The notes under the pieces were generated by a model. That model did not search any database, had not been told where the DNA came from, and saw only the letters and a program-made list of their open reading frames with translations. 64,000 nt of DNA. Source: CAVUXJ01 sp963814975 (GTDB taxonomy: Bacteria > Acidobacteriota > Vicinamibacteria > Vicinamibacterales > CAVVIG01). Position numbers and translations under genes: made by a program. Positions 38,935 to 47,277 of the stretch are shown here, piece after piece; positions within the stretch are counted from its first letter, which is position 1; each line of letters opens with the position of its first letter. Location: assembly GCA_963814975.1 (NCBI GenBank), contig CAWFFB010000022.1, forward strand, positions 1 through 64,000. Direction: 5' to 3'.

Positions 38935-39678
38935 ATGCACAAACTCATCCTGCTGCGACACGGCGAGAGCACCTGGAACCAGGAGAATCGATTCACGGGC
39001 TGGACAGACGTAGAGCTCTCGGAACGCGGGCGCGCCGAAGCCCGCGAGGCGGGACGTCTTCTCAAAGAGGGCGGGTACGCTCCCGACATCGCTTTTGCGT
39101 CGGTGCTGAAGCGCGCAATCGAAACGCTCCAGATCGTGCTCGAAGTCCTTGGCCGGAAAGGAATTCCGATCGTCGAGAGCTGGCGACTCAATGAGCGGCA
39201 CTACGGAGCGCTGCAGGGCCTCAACAAGGCCGAGACCGCCGCAAAGCACGGCGAAGCCCAGGTCAAGATCTGGCGCCGCAGCTTCGATATTCCGCCCCCG
39301 CCGCTCGCACTCGACGACGAGCGGCATCCGTCGCGCGACCCGCGCTACGCCTCGCTCGAGCCGGGCGACTTGCCGGCCGCCGAATCGTTGAAAGACACGG
39401 TGGCGCGATTCCTTCCGTATTGGCACGACACGATCGCACCGACGATTCGCTCGGGCAAACAGGTGTCGATCGTCGCGCACGGCAACAGCCTGCGCGCGCT
39501 GGTGATGTACCTGGATCACGTCTCCGAATCCGACATCCTCGAGTTGAATATTCCGACCGGGGTCCCGCTCATGTACGAACTCGACGACGAGCTCCGGCCC
39601 TTGCGACACTACTACCTGGGCGATCCTGAGAGAGCCGCGGCTGCCGCCGCGCGTGTCGCCTCGCAGGGGAAAGCATAA
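38935..39678 (+). CDS. gpmA: 2,3-bisphosphoglycerate-dependent phosphoglycerate mutase
   Basis: A 247-residue histidine phosphatase-fold mutase. The catalytic His is in LILLRHGESTWNQENRFTGW; the second His is in VAHGNSLRALVMYL, with Glu in the LNERHYGALQGLNK stretch, all as in the dPGM family. It converts 3-PG to 2-PG, feeding the enolase encoded 23 bases upstream. Its stop codon overlaps the A-run of the opposite-strand terminator at 39677-39712. Confidence 0.96.
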   Translation: MHKLILLRHGESTWNQENRFTGWTDVELSERGRAEAREAGRLLKEGGYAPDIAFASVLKRAIETLQIVLEVLGRKGIPIVESWRLNERHYGALQGLNKAETAAKHGEAQVKIWRRSFDIPPPPLALDDERHPSRDPRYASLEPGDLPAAESLKDTVARFLPYWHDTIAPTIRSGKQVSIVAHGNSLRALVMYLDHVSESDILELNIPTGVPLMYELDDELRPLRHYYLGDPERAAAAAARVASQGKA

Positions 39679-39712
39679 AAAAAGGGCCGGCTCGCTCGAG
39701 GCGAACCGGCCC
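39677..39712 (-). terminator. rho-independent terminator for the minus-strand gene 39757-40074
   Basis: GGGCCGG (39684-39690) and CCGGCCC (39706-39712) form a GC-rich stem with a 15-base loop. On the minus strand it is followed by seven T (complement of 39677-39683), the classical layout. On the plus strand there is no T-run, although the hairpin might still slow gpmA transcripts. Confidence 0.8.
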
Positions 39713-39756
39713 GCACGGCCGCGTGAAACTGCCGGATTCGTTTATCCTGTCGACCT

Positions 39757-40074
39757 CTATTCAACCGGTTCTGCGGTTTCGTCCGCCGCGATCCGGAGCG
39801 ACCGCAGGAACCGCCGGTCGTTGGCGGTCACTTCGAAGGTCCGTCGTGGCTGAACATCGCGGACCGGACGCGGCTGCGTAGAGGCGGCCACTTTTGTCAG
39901 GGCAGCGGTCTGCGAACGGCTCACGAACCCCACCACCGCTTCGAGCGTCACTTTCATTTCAAACCCCGCCGCGCGCGCTTTTTCACGGCAGGCTTCGACT
40001 TGTGCATTTTCCGCGACGGCAGCGGCAATGGCATCCGCCAGCTCGCGCGCGAACCGGTTGACGACGTCGTCCAT
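39757..40074 (-). CDS. small protein of unknown function
   Basis: A 105-residue protein, not recognised. The first half is predicted helical (VVNRFARELADAIAAAVAEN, one Cys at about position 29), the middle has FEMKVTLEAVVGF, and the C-terminal third is basic (RPVRDVQPRRTFEVTANDRRFLRSLRI). No signal peptide or membrane segment. It stands alone with its own near-consensus promoter and a clear terminator, so it is probably well expressed and real. Confidence 0.75.
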   Translation of the reverse strand: MDDVVNRFARELADAIAAAVAENAQVEACREKARAAGFEMKVTLEAVVGFVSRSQTAALTKVAASTQPRPVRDVQPRRTFEVTANDRRFLRSLRIAADETAEPVE

Positions 40075-40546
40075 CCTGTTTCCTCCCTACGCCGCCGGCC
40101 CGGGAACCGGAGCGCTTCCCGATCCGAAGCTGCCTACACCAGGGCGATGAACAGGGATCGGGCACCTGTCGATCATATACATCGGATTAGCCTAGAAGGT
40201 AACTCGAGTATAAGCTCAAATAGCCTGTCCGTCAAGCACTTACGGCGACGGTGGTGGTGTCCATTTGAACGCCATCCCTTATCATGGTTTGAATGACAGC
40301 CTTCGCCGCAAGTGAAGCCCCCATTTCCGCAATCAACCAAACGCCGATCCGAAATTGGGCTTCCATCGCGGAGGGCGCGGCGGCTGTGTTGTGAGCCCTT
40401 CGCGATGAAGCTGTAAAGAGCGATGGAGCCCCCGCGCTAACTATTTGAAACTGAGACACTACCGGCGACGGTTTCATCCTTCCGGCGCTACAATGCGGGC
40501 TAGGCCATAACGCCACACCCGAAGAAAGACCTCGATCAGACACCCA
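40075..40546. other. 472-base gap without a recognisable gene
   Basis: Divergent intergenic region. It contains the minus-strand promoter at 40207-40235 and, on the plus strand, a good -10 (TACAAT, 40489-40494) without a clear -35, about 50 bases before the mutase start. Open frames on either strand show no recognisable family. Base composition is lower in GC than its neighbours around 40170-40300. It may hold remnants of the missing N-terminus of the mutase gene, but none is recognisable. Confidence 0.5.
40207..40235 (-). promoter_or_regulatory. strong predicted promoter for the small unknown gene
   Basis: Minus-strand TTGACG (40230-40235), a 17-base spacer, then TATACT (40207-40212). The transcript start would be near 40200, leaving a leader of about 125 bases before the ATG at 40074, long enough for RNA-level control. 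Confidence 0.65.
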
Positions 40547-42055
40547 ATGGGCGAGCTCGGCTTCCCCGGCGAATTTCCGTTCACGCGTGGCATCCAGCCG
40601 ACGATGTTTCGCGGCCGGTTGTGGACGATGCGCCAGTACGCCGGGTTTGGCACGGCCGCCGAGTCGAATGAGCGCTTCCGATACCTGCTCGCTCAGGGGG
40701 TCAACGGGCTGAGCGTCGCCTTCGATCTGCCGACTCAAATGGGCTACGACTCCGACCACCCGATGGCGCAGGGGGAAGTCGGGAAAGTCGGCGTAGCCAT
40801 CGATTCGATCGAGGATATGGCCGTCCTGTTCGACGGCATCCCGCTCGATCGCGTGTCCACATCGATGACCATCAACGCGACCGCCGCCATTCTGCTGGCC
40901 CTGTACATCGCGGTCGCCCGGCGCCAGCAGGTTCCAGCCGCGAAGCTGGCCGGAACCATTCAGAACGATATTCTCAAGGAGTACGTCGCGCGCGGCACCT
41001 ATATCTATCCGCCCCGCGCCTCCCTCCGCATCGTCACGGACATCTTTGCGTTCTGTGAGCGTGAGGTCCCGCATTGGAACACCATTTCGATCAGCGGCTA
41101 TCACATTCGAGAGGCCGGATCGACGGCTGTGCAGGAGGTGGCCTTCACGCTCGCGCACGCGTCCGCGTATGTCCAGGCGGCGATCGACGTGGGACTCGAC
41201 GTCAATCAGTTCGGCCAGCGGATCTCGTTTTTCTTCAACGCCCACAATAACTTTCTCGAGGAGATTGCGAAATTCCGGGCGGCCCGCCGGCTGTGGACGC
41301 GCATCATGCGCGACCGGTTCAACGCGACCAGTCCACGGGCGCAACAGCTCCGATTCCACACTCAGACCGCCGGGAGCACGCTGACCGCACAACAGCCGAA
41401 CAACAACATCGTGCGCGTCGCCCTCCAGGCACTTGCGGCCGTGCTCGGCGGCACGCAGTCACTTCACTGCAACGGTCGTGACGAAGCGCTCGCGCTTCCG
41501 ACCGAGGACGCTGCGCGGACGGCGCTGCGAACGCAGCAGATCATCGCTGCGGAAACCGGCGTCGCGAACACGGTCGATCCGGTTGGGGGCTCGTACGCGA
41601 TCGAGAAACTCACCGACGACATCGAGCAGGGCGCCGAGGACCTCCTCGCCCAGATTGAGCGCGCCGGCGGCACGCTTACCGCGATCGAGACCGGTTTCAT
41701 TCAGCGGCAGATTCAGGAATCGGCCTATCGCGCGCAACTCGCGATCGACAGCGGTGAGGCCGTCGTCGTCGGCGTGAACCAGTTTGCGAACGCGGCCGAA
41801 GAGGGACCGGCCGGCCTGGCGGTTTTCCGGGTCGATCCGGAGCTCGAGAGCCGCCAGATCGACCGTCTGCGCGCAATTAGGGCCGGCAGAGACGCCGGGG
41901 CGTGCGGCCGGGCATTGGCCGCCGTGGCCGAGGCGGCAGTCAGCGGCGCGAACCTGATGCCGCCGATCATCGCCGCCGTGGAAGCGAAGGCGACGGTCGG
42001 CGAAATCTCGGATGTGATGCGTTCAGTGTTCGGCGAGCACGTTTCTGATGCCTGA
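40547..42055 (+). CDS. methylmalonyl-CoA mutase-like large (catalytic) subunit
   Basis: A 502-residue TIM-barrel mutase domain. Signatures: GEFPFTRGIQPTMFRGRLW, MRQYAGFGTAAESNERF, QNDILKEYVARGTYIYPP (Arg that binds the substrate carboxylate in MCM) and SISGYHIREAG (catalytic His). The B12-binding domain is absent, as in split enzymes, and no small subunit lies nearby. Where MCM has its active-site Tyr (TMY), this protein has Phe. It begins abruptly at GELGFPGEFPFTRG, some 30-50 residues shorter at the N-terminus than most relatives. MCM, isobutyryl- or another acyl-CoA mutase activity cannot be decided. Confidence 0.85.
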   Translation: MGELGFPGEFPFTRGIQPTMFRGRLWTMRQYAGFGTAAESNERFRYLLAQGVNGLSVAFDLPTQMGYDSDHPMAQGEVGKVGVAIDSIEDMAVLFDGIPLDRVSTSMTINATAAILLALYIAVARRQQVPAAKLAGTIQNDILKEYVARGTYIYPPRASLRIVTDIFAFCEREVPHWNTISISGYHIREAGSTAVQEVAFTLAHASAYVQAAIDVGLDVNQFGQRISFFFNAHNNFLEEIAKFRAARRLWTRIMRDRFNATSPRAQQLRFHTQTAGSTLTAQQPNNNIVRVALQALAAVLGGTQSLHCNGRDEALALPTEDAARTALRTQQIIAAETGVANTVDPVGGSYAIEKLTDDIEQGAEDLLAQIERAGGTLTAIETGFIQRQIQESAYRAQLAIDSGEAVVVGVNQFANAAEEGPAGLAVFRVDPELESRQIDRLRAIRAGRDAGACGRALAAVAEAAVSGANLMPPIIAAVEAKATVGEISDVMRSVFGEHVSDA

Positions 42056-42059
42056 ACTG

Positions 42060-42110
42060 GCAGATCAGATCGCAGATTCCAGATTTCCAGATTGCAATCA
42101 GACAATTTGA
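42060..42110. repeat. CAGATT-type repeat upstream of the OppD-like gene
   Basis: Tandem variants of CAGATTNN (cagatcagatcgcagattccagatttccagattgcaa, listed here in part). The core ATTTCCAGATTGCAAT (42083-42098) is nearly the reverse complement of ATTGCAATCTGAAAT at 44058-44072, so the OppD/OppF gene pair is flanked by inverted copies. The annotated TTG start of the OppD-like gene falls inside it. Confidence 0.6.
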
Positions 42111-43141
42111 CCACCAACGTTCCCTTGCTGATCGTCGAAGGTCTGACAACCGTCTTCGACGTGCCCGGCGGTCTGGTGAAGGCCGTCGACGAGGTGAGCT
42201 TCGAGGTCCGCGCGGGGGAGACCCTCGGGCTCGTCGGCGAGTCGGGCAGCGGCAAGTCGGTGACCGCGCTCTCGATCATGCGGCTGGTCCAATCGCCGGG
42301 GCGGATTGCCGGCGGCAGCATCCGCTTCAAGGACCGCGAGCTCCTCGAGCTTCACGAAGGCGAGATGCAGGCCGTGCGCGGAGCCGACATCTCCCTGATT
42401 TTTCAGGAGCCGATGACCGCCCTGAACCCGGTGTTCACCGTTGGCGATCAGATCGCTGAAACGCTCCTCGTGCACAAGCGTGCAACCCGCCGGGACGCCA
42501 AGGCCCGGGCCGTCGCGCTGCTCGAGGCGGTCCGAATCCCCGATGCCGGCGCACGGGTGCGTGACTACCCACACCAGCTGTCCGGGGGGATGCGGCAACG
42601 GGTGCTCATCGCGATGGCCATCGCCTGCAGTCCTTCACTGGTCATCGCCGACGAGCCGACCACGGCGCTCGACGTCACCATACAGGCGCAGATCCTCGAC
42701 CTGCTTCGGGACATGAAGTCGGCATTCAGCCTGTCGCTGCTCCTCATCACCCACGATCTGGGCGTCATCGCTGAAACAGCCGACCGCGTCGCGGTGATGT
42801 ATGCCGGCCGAATTGTCGAGCAGGGTCCGGTACGTGCCATCTTCCGGGAACCGCAGCACCCGTACACGCGGGGCTTGCTCGCCTCGATCCCGGGCGGCAC
42901 GCGTGGCGGGCGGCTGCAGGCGATTGAGGGCTCGGTCCCGATGCTCGGATCGCTGCCTGCCGGGTGTGCCTTCCATCCGCGCTGTCCCGATCACTTCGAC
43001 CGCTGCCTGTCCGCGCCTCCCCCCGACTACGTGACGGGACCGGAGCACACGGCGAAGTGCTACCTGCACGCTCCTCCAGTGAGCCGGGCCGGCCTCGCTG
43101 ACGGATTAGGCACACTCGACGTGCTGCGGCAGGTCGACTGA
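42092..43141 (+). CDS. peptide/nickel-type ABC transporter ATP-binding protein (OppD/DppD-like)
   Basis: A 340-350-residue ATPase. Walker A GESGSGKS, Q-loop FQEP, signature LSGGMRQRVLIAMA, Walker B LVIADEPTTALD and H-loop ITHD are all intact. The C-terminal CAFHPRCPDHFDRC stretch is the Fe-S-like cysteine region of the OppD/F group. Start is uncertain: TTG at 42092 or at 42107; no ATG is available. It overlaps the OppF-like gene by one base (TGATG). No permease or binding-protein gene is in the window. Confidence 0.9.
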   Translation: MQSDNLTTNVPLLIVEGLTTVFDVPGGLVKAVDEVSFEVRAGETLGLVGESGSGKSVTALSIMRLVQSPGRIAGGSIRFKDRELLELHEGEMQAVRGADISLIFQEPMTALNPVFTVGDQIAETLLVHKRATRRDAKARAVALLEAVRIPDAGARVRDYPHQLSGGMRQRVLIAMAIACSPSLVIADEPTTALDVTIQAQILDLLRDMKSAFSLSLLLITHDLGVIAETADRVAVMYAGRIVEQGPVRAIFREPQHPYTRGLLASIPGGTRGGRLQAIEGSVPMLGSLPAGCAFHPRCPDHFDRCLSAPPPDYVTGPEHTAKCYLHAPPVSRAGLADGLGTLDVLRQVD

Positions 43142-44019
43142 TGTCATTCGTTGACGTGTCGCACCTGGTGAAGCATTTCGTTCGCGGCAAAGGTCTGTTC
43201 GGTCGCGGCATCGTGGTGAAGGCCGTGGACGATGTGAGCTTCAGCATCGAGGAAGGGGAGACGTTCGGGCTGGTCGGCGAGTCCGGCAGCGGCAAGACGA
43301 CCACGGGACGGTGCCTCCTCCGATTGATCGAACCGACCTCCGGATCGGTGCGTTTCCGCGGCGAGGACGTGCTGGCGTTCCCGCGCCGGCGCCTGCGCGA
43401 AGCTCGCCGTGACATGCAAATCATGTTTCAGGATCCGTACAGTTCATTGAACCCGCGAATGCGGGCGCGGCAAATCGTCGAGGAACCGCTCATCATCCAT
43501 CGCCTCGGCGATCGCCGGGCGCGGCGCGATCGGGTCGCGGAACTGTTTCACCTGGTCGGCCTTGATCCCGCGCACCTCGAGCGGTACCCGCACCAGTTCA
43601 GCGGCGGGCAGCGCCAAAGGATCGGCCTGGCCCGCGCCCTGGCGCTGAACCCGTCGTTTCTGATCCTCGATGAACCGGTGTCAGCGCTCGACGTGTCGGT
43701 GCAGGCACAAGTCATCAACCTGCTGATGGATCTTCAGAAGACTCTGAAGCTCACGTACCTGTTCATCGCGCACGATTTACGGCTCGTGGAGTACATCTGC
43801 AGCCGGGTGGCGGTGATGTATCTAGGAAAGATCGTCGAGATGGGACCGTCTCGGTCGTTGTTCTCGGCGCCGCAGCATCCGTACACCCAGGCGCTGCTGT
43901 CGGCGATTCCGGTGCCCGATCCCGATGCACCCAAGCACCGCATTACACTCGACCCGGCCTCGATCAACCGCGAAGCGTCCCTGCGCGAGATCGTGGAGGG
44001 ACATTGGGCGGCCGTATAG
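43141..44019 (+). CDS. peptide-type ABC transporter ATP-binding protein (OppF/DppF-like)
   Basis: A 292-residue partner ATPase with Walker A GESGSGKT, FQDPYSSLNPRM, signature FSGGQRQRIGLARAL, Walker B FLILDEPVSALD and H-loop IAHD. It is shorter than most OppF proteins (about 320): the C-terminal Cys-containing block (FHPRCP) is missing and the chain passes directly from the substrate-loop region to REIVEGHWAAV. It probably heterodimerises with the OppD-like ATPase encoded just upstream. Confidence 0.9.
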   Translation: MSFVDVSHLVKHFVRGKGLFGRGIVVKAVDDVSFSIEEGETFGLVGESGSGKTTTGRCLLRLIEPTSGSVRFRGEDVLAFPRRRLREARRDMQIMFQDPYSSLNPRMRARQIVEEPLIIHRLGDRRARRDRVAELFHLVGLDPAHLERYPHQFSGGQRQRIGLARALALNPSFLILDEPVSALDVSVQAQVINLLMDLQKTLKLTYLFIAHDLRLVEYICSRVAVMYLGKIVEMGPSRSLFSAPQHPYTQALLSAIPVPDPDAPKHRITLDPASINREASLREIVEGHWAAV

Positions 44020-44039
44020 GTGACATCCCTCAAGTGACC

Positions 44040-44083
44040 CGAAACCTGAACTCTGACATTGCAATCTGAAATTTCAAGTCTCG
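44040..44083. repeat. ATTGCAATCTGAAAT-type repeat after the OppF-like gene
   Basis: Lies between the OppF-like stop and the convergent M48 gene: CCTGAACTCTGACATTGCAA followed by TCTGAAATTTCAAGTC. It is the inverted partner of 42083-42098, and TCTGAAATTT also matches the glgC-eno gap (37571-37600). It has no T-run and is not a clear terminator. Confidence 0.6.
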
Positions 44084-45184
44084 CTAGACGATTCCCTTCT
44101 TGAAGGCGTTGATTTCCGACGCGGACACCGAGACCTTCACCGGGTTCGGGTTGCTCCCGCCCTTCGCGGCACGATCGGCACCAATACCTCTGGCGCCTCC
44201 GGAAGCGGACACCTGCGCGGTCTGTTGTTCCGGCGCGACCGTCTTCTTCAAGGCGCCCAGGCCGAGGCCCTTCTTGGGCTCTTCCTTCTTCTCCGGCTCC
44301 TTGCCGCCCGATCCGGTCAGGCCCGCGGAGCCTTCGGTCGCCACCGCAATCGACGTGATCTCGGTCGGGCGGTACTTGATGTTGGTTCGATAGCGCGGCT
44401 CGACGAGGGCCGTGGTCTTCGCGGATGCCGCCAGCTGACCGATCTTGGCGATACGCTCCTGGGTTTCGGGGTGCGACGCGAACAGGCCGTTGCGCTCCTT
44501 CTGGCTGTTGTTCCGCTCGGCAAGCCTTTTCAGGAAGTCGGCGAGCGTCGACGGCTTGTAGCCGGCCTTCTGGGCGAGCTCGATGGAGACTTTGTCGGCA
44601 TCGAGCTCGTCGCCGCGATCGTAAGCGTTCTCGATGATGTTGTCGTAGACTGCGCTGGCCGCGGCCGCGATCAGCGCCGCACGGCCGCCTGCCTGCTCGC
44701 TTCCCAGCTTGACCGCATTGTTCTTCCGGATCGCGTTGATGGTGTGCTTGCGGGTGACGTGCGCGATCTCGTGGCCCAACACCGCGGCGAGCTCGGCTTC
44801 GTTGGCGATCAGGCCGAGCGCACCCCGCGTGACGTGGACGAAACCGCCTGGCGACGCGAACGCGTTGACGCCGTCGGTATCGAGCACGATGAACGTCCAC
44901 GGCAGATTGGGCCGGTCAGACTGCTGAGCCATGACCGTACCGGCCAGCACGACATACTTGTGAACGTCGGCATCCTGCACGACGCCGAACCGCATGCGAA
45001 TCTTGACGCTGACGTCTTCGCCGAGCTTCCGCTCCTCCTCCTCCGAGAACGTCAGGTCGTCGATCTTCTGTTTCATCTCCTGCGCCTGCTGGGCCTTCTT
45101 CAAGGCGCCGCCAACGCCGCCAAGCTGCGCATGGGCGGGAGTCGCCAGGACCAGCAGCACCACGACGATGATCGATTGCTTCAT
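44084..45184 (-). CDS. M48-family zinc metalloprotease, exported
   Basis: A 366-residue protein starting at ATG 45184. Signal peptide with IIVVVLLVLATPAHAQ. The zinc site HExxH lies in LGHEIAHVTRKH and the third ligand Glu in DELDADKVSIELA, typical of the LoiP/BepA group of periplasmic M48 proteases involved in outer-membrane quality control. The last 100 residues are Gly/Lys-rich low complexity. It is 15 bases downstream of the CHASE2 cyclase gene, in one transcription unit. Confidence 0.9.
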   Translation of the reverse strand: MKQSIIVVVLLVLATPAHAQLGGVGGALKKAQQAQEMKQKIDDLTFSEEEERKLGEDVSVKIRMRFGVVQDADVHKYVVLAGTVMAQQSDRPNLPWTFIVLDTDGVNAFASPGGFVHVTRGALGLIANEAELAAVLGHEIAHVTRKHTINAIRKNNAVKLGSEQAGGRAALIAAAASAVYDNIIENAYDRGDELDADKVSIELAQKAGYKPSTLADFLKRLAERNNSQKERNGLFASHPETQERIAKIGQLAASAKTTALVEPRYRTNIKYRPTEITSIAVATEGSAGLTGSGGKEPEKKEEPKKGLGLGALKKTVAPEQQTAQVSASGGARGIGADRAAKGGSNPNPVKVSVSASEINAFKKGIV

Positions 45185-45198
45185 ACGCGAGCCTCTTA

Positions 45199-47277
45199 TC
45201 AAGAATGAGAAAACTGATGAGTCACGTCCCGGGATGATGCCTCCGCCGCGTCGGCACGGCCAACCACCTCGAAGATCGCGACCGGCTTGGTCCTGCCCTT
45301 GACCACCACGTCACCGAGCGACCGGAGCAGGTAGTGGCCGGTCAGCTCCTGGCGGGTGGCGTCGCTGATGATGATCCGTGTGCCATACTCCTTGTTCAGC
45401 GATTCGAGCCGCGAGCCGAGGTTCACGGCGTCACCGATCACCGTGTAGCTCATGATCGCATCGGATCCGATGTTGCCGGCGATCATCGGTCCGGTATTGA
45501 TGCCGATGCCGATATCGAGCTCGGGACGCCCTTCCGCCCGCCACCTGTGATTCAACTTCTCGAGCTCGGCCACCATGTCCAGTGCTGCTTCCACGGCATG
45601 GTCCGCATGCCGGGGATCGGACAGTGGCGCCCCGAACAGCGCCATCACCATATCGCCGACGAACTTATCGAGCGTTCCCTTGTGCAGGAATACCAGGTGG
45701 ACCATCCTGGTGAAATACTCGTTCAGGGTGTGGACGACATCTTCAGGCTGCCCCTTTTCCGACAAGGTCGTGAACCCTCGGATGTCGGAAAACAGGACCG
45801 TCATCTCGCGACGCTGCCCCCCGAGACGCGCCAGCTCGGGATTGGCAACCAGTTGCTCGTACACGTCTTTTGAGACGTACTGTCCGAACAACCGCTCCAT
45901 CTTGCGCTTCTCCCGACCTTCCACGAAATATTGATAAGCCACACCCCCAAATAGCGCAGCCGTTGACGCCAGTACCGGTTGCGAGAGATTCAGCCAGTAT
46001 CCGCCGGCAAACAGCTGCGTGGTCAGCCAGCCGAACGCGGCGATGAAGACGATCGTGCCGCCGGTCGCCCACCACGCAGGCAGCAGCGTGGAGACGAGGC
46101 CGACGAGGAGCCCAGACGCCGCCACGGTCGCAATGCGCACACCGTTGCCGGAGGGCCTCATGAACCGGTTCGACAGAATGTCATCCGCGACGGCGGCGTG
46201 AACCTGAATACCGGGCATTCTGGCACCTGAGAACGGCGTTTCGAACACGTCGTACAGGGCGGACGCGGTAGCGCCGACAAAGACGATCTTGTCGTGAAAT
46301 TCAGACGGGGCGACCTGCGGCTTCTCGTCGCGGAGGATCTGATCCTCCGAAAGAAACAGATTCCAGAACGAGTAGCTGGAATACGGCCGGCTCTGAAGAT
46401 CCTCCAGGAGCGCGGGACCACGGAAATTTATCGGAGACCATTTGTAAGTGGTGATGCCGTTCGGCGATCTCACGGTTCGCTCTGTCAACGGCATCCGCCT
46501 GTCGCCGAGCACGAGGGAGTCACCTTCGAAACGAACCTGCGCCGGTCTGATGCCGGCGGCCCGAAGCGCTCCCGCTACGCCAAGCGATGGAATCGCACGG
46601 TCATCGGTCCGAACGAACGGATTCATATGGCGCAACGGTCCATCTGAATCGAGCACGAACAGGTTATGCCCGAACCCGTCAGCGGCTTCGGCGAGCTGTG
46701 CGTAGGGCGCAAAGATCACCTTGCGTTCGATAATCTCCTTGGCGTCCAGACGGTAACCGTCGGAGGGTAGTGTCAGCTTGTTTGTCGCCTGCTCCGACAT
46801 GATTTCATATGTCGCGTCGGCAAGCATGATCACGTTGCCCGCTCTCTTGACCGCTTCGACCAGCTCCTGGTCGGATTCTGCGCCGGACTTCGTGGATTCT
46901 CCGTACTGAACCCCAGTTCGGGTATCGGGCCCGGCAAAATTCACGTCGTAGAGGATCATCTTCGGTCGACCGCGTGCCAAATAGTCGATCAGGATCGCGT
47001 GAGCGGCGCGCGGCCAGGGCCATCGACCGAAGTACGGCTCGAGATTCCTGAGCGAGAACTCGTCGATCTCGATGAGCGCGATATCTTTCCGGGCCGTTTC
47101 CGGCCGTGCGGTCGTCGAGAGACGCCAATCGTAGGTTTTCAGCTCGACGGTCTCGAGCGGATTGACACCCGCTCCTCCCTGGAGAGTCGTGAAGATCTGG
47201 TCGACAGTCAGCACAAGCGCCGCTGCCAGCGGACCAACCAATACCCCGGCCAGCAATTTCGCCTGGACTTTCCCCAT
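45199..47277 (-). CDS. CHASE2-domain class III adenylate cyclase
   Basis: A 692-residue membrane protein. TM1 near 8-28, an extracytoplasmic CHASE2 sensor (about 30-370; DIALIEIDEFSLRNLEPYFGRWPW), three TM helices (about 375-450) and a cytoplasmic cyclase domain from about 490. Metal-binding Asp residues are in LFSDIRGFTTLSE and the following FVGDMVMALFG. The adenine-selecting Lys (TLDKFVGD) and Thr (YTVIGDAVN) and the transition-state Asn/Arg (VNLGSRLES) fit class IIIb adenylate rather than guanylate cyclases. The stimulus is unknown. Start abuts the metallo-hydrolase stop. Confidence 0.93.
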   Translation of the reverse strand: MGKVQAKLLAGVLVGPLAAALVLTVDQIFTTLQGGAGVNPLETVELKTYDWRLSTTARPETARKDIALIEIDEFSLRNLEPYFGRWPWPRAAHAILIDYLARGRPKMILYDVNFAGPDTRTGVQYGESTKSGAESDQELVEAVKRAGNVIMLADATYEIMSEQATNKLTLPSDGYRLDAKEIIERKVIFAPYAQLAEAADGFGHNLFVLDSDGPLRHMNPFVRTDDRAIPSLGVAGALRAAGIRPAQVRFEGDSLVLGDRRMPLTERTVRSPNGITTYKWSPINFRGPALLEDLQSRPYSSYSFWNLFLSEDQILRDEKPQVAPSEFHDKIVFVGATASALYDVFETPFSGARMPGIQVHAAVADDILSNRFMRPSGNGVRIATVAASGLLVGLVSTLLPAWWATGGTIVFIAAFGWLTTQLFAGGYWLNLSQPVLASTAALFGGVAYQYFVEGREKRKMERLFGQYVSKDVYEQLVANPELARLGGQRREMTVLFSDIRGFTTLSEKGQPEDVVHTLNEYFTRMVHLVFLHKGTLDKFVGDMVMALFGAPLSDPRHADHAVEAALDMVAELEKLNHRWRAEGRPELDIGIGINTGPMIAGNIGSDAIMSYTVIGDAVNLGSRLESLNKEYGTRIIISDATRQELTGHYLLRSLGDVVVKGRTKPVAIFEVVGRADAAEASSRDVTHQFSHS

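Noticed and set aside
40232..41392. Minus-strand 386-residue open frame
   Set aside because: It is antisense to the well-conserved mutase, has no recognisable domain and reflects high-GC codon shadowing.
42060..44083. Insertion sequence around the OppD/OppF genes
   Set aside because: The flanking inverted repeats are imperfect, there is no transposase and no clear target duplication; similar repeats occur at other intergenes.
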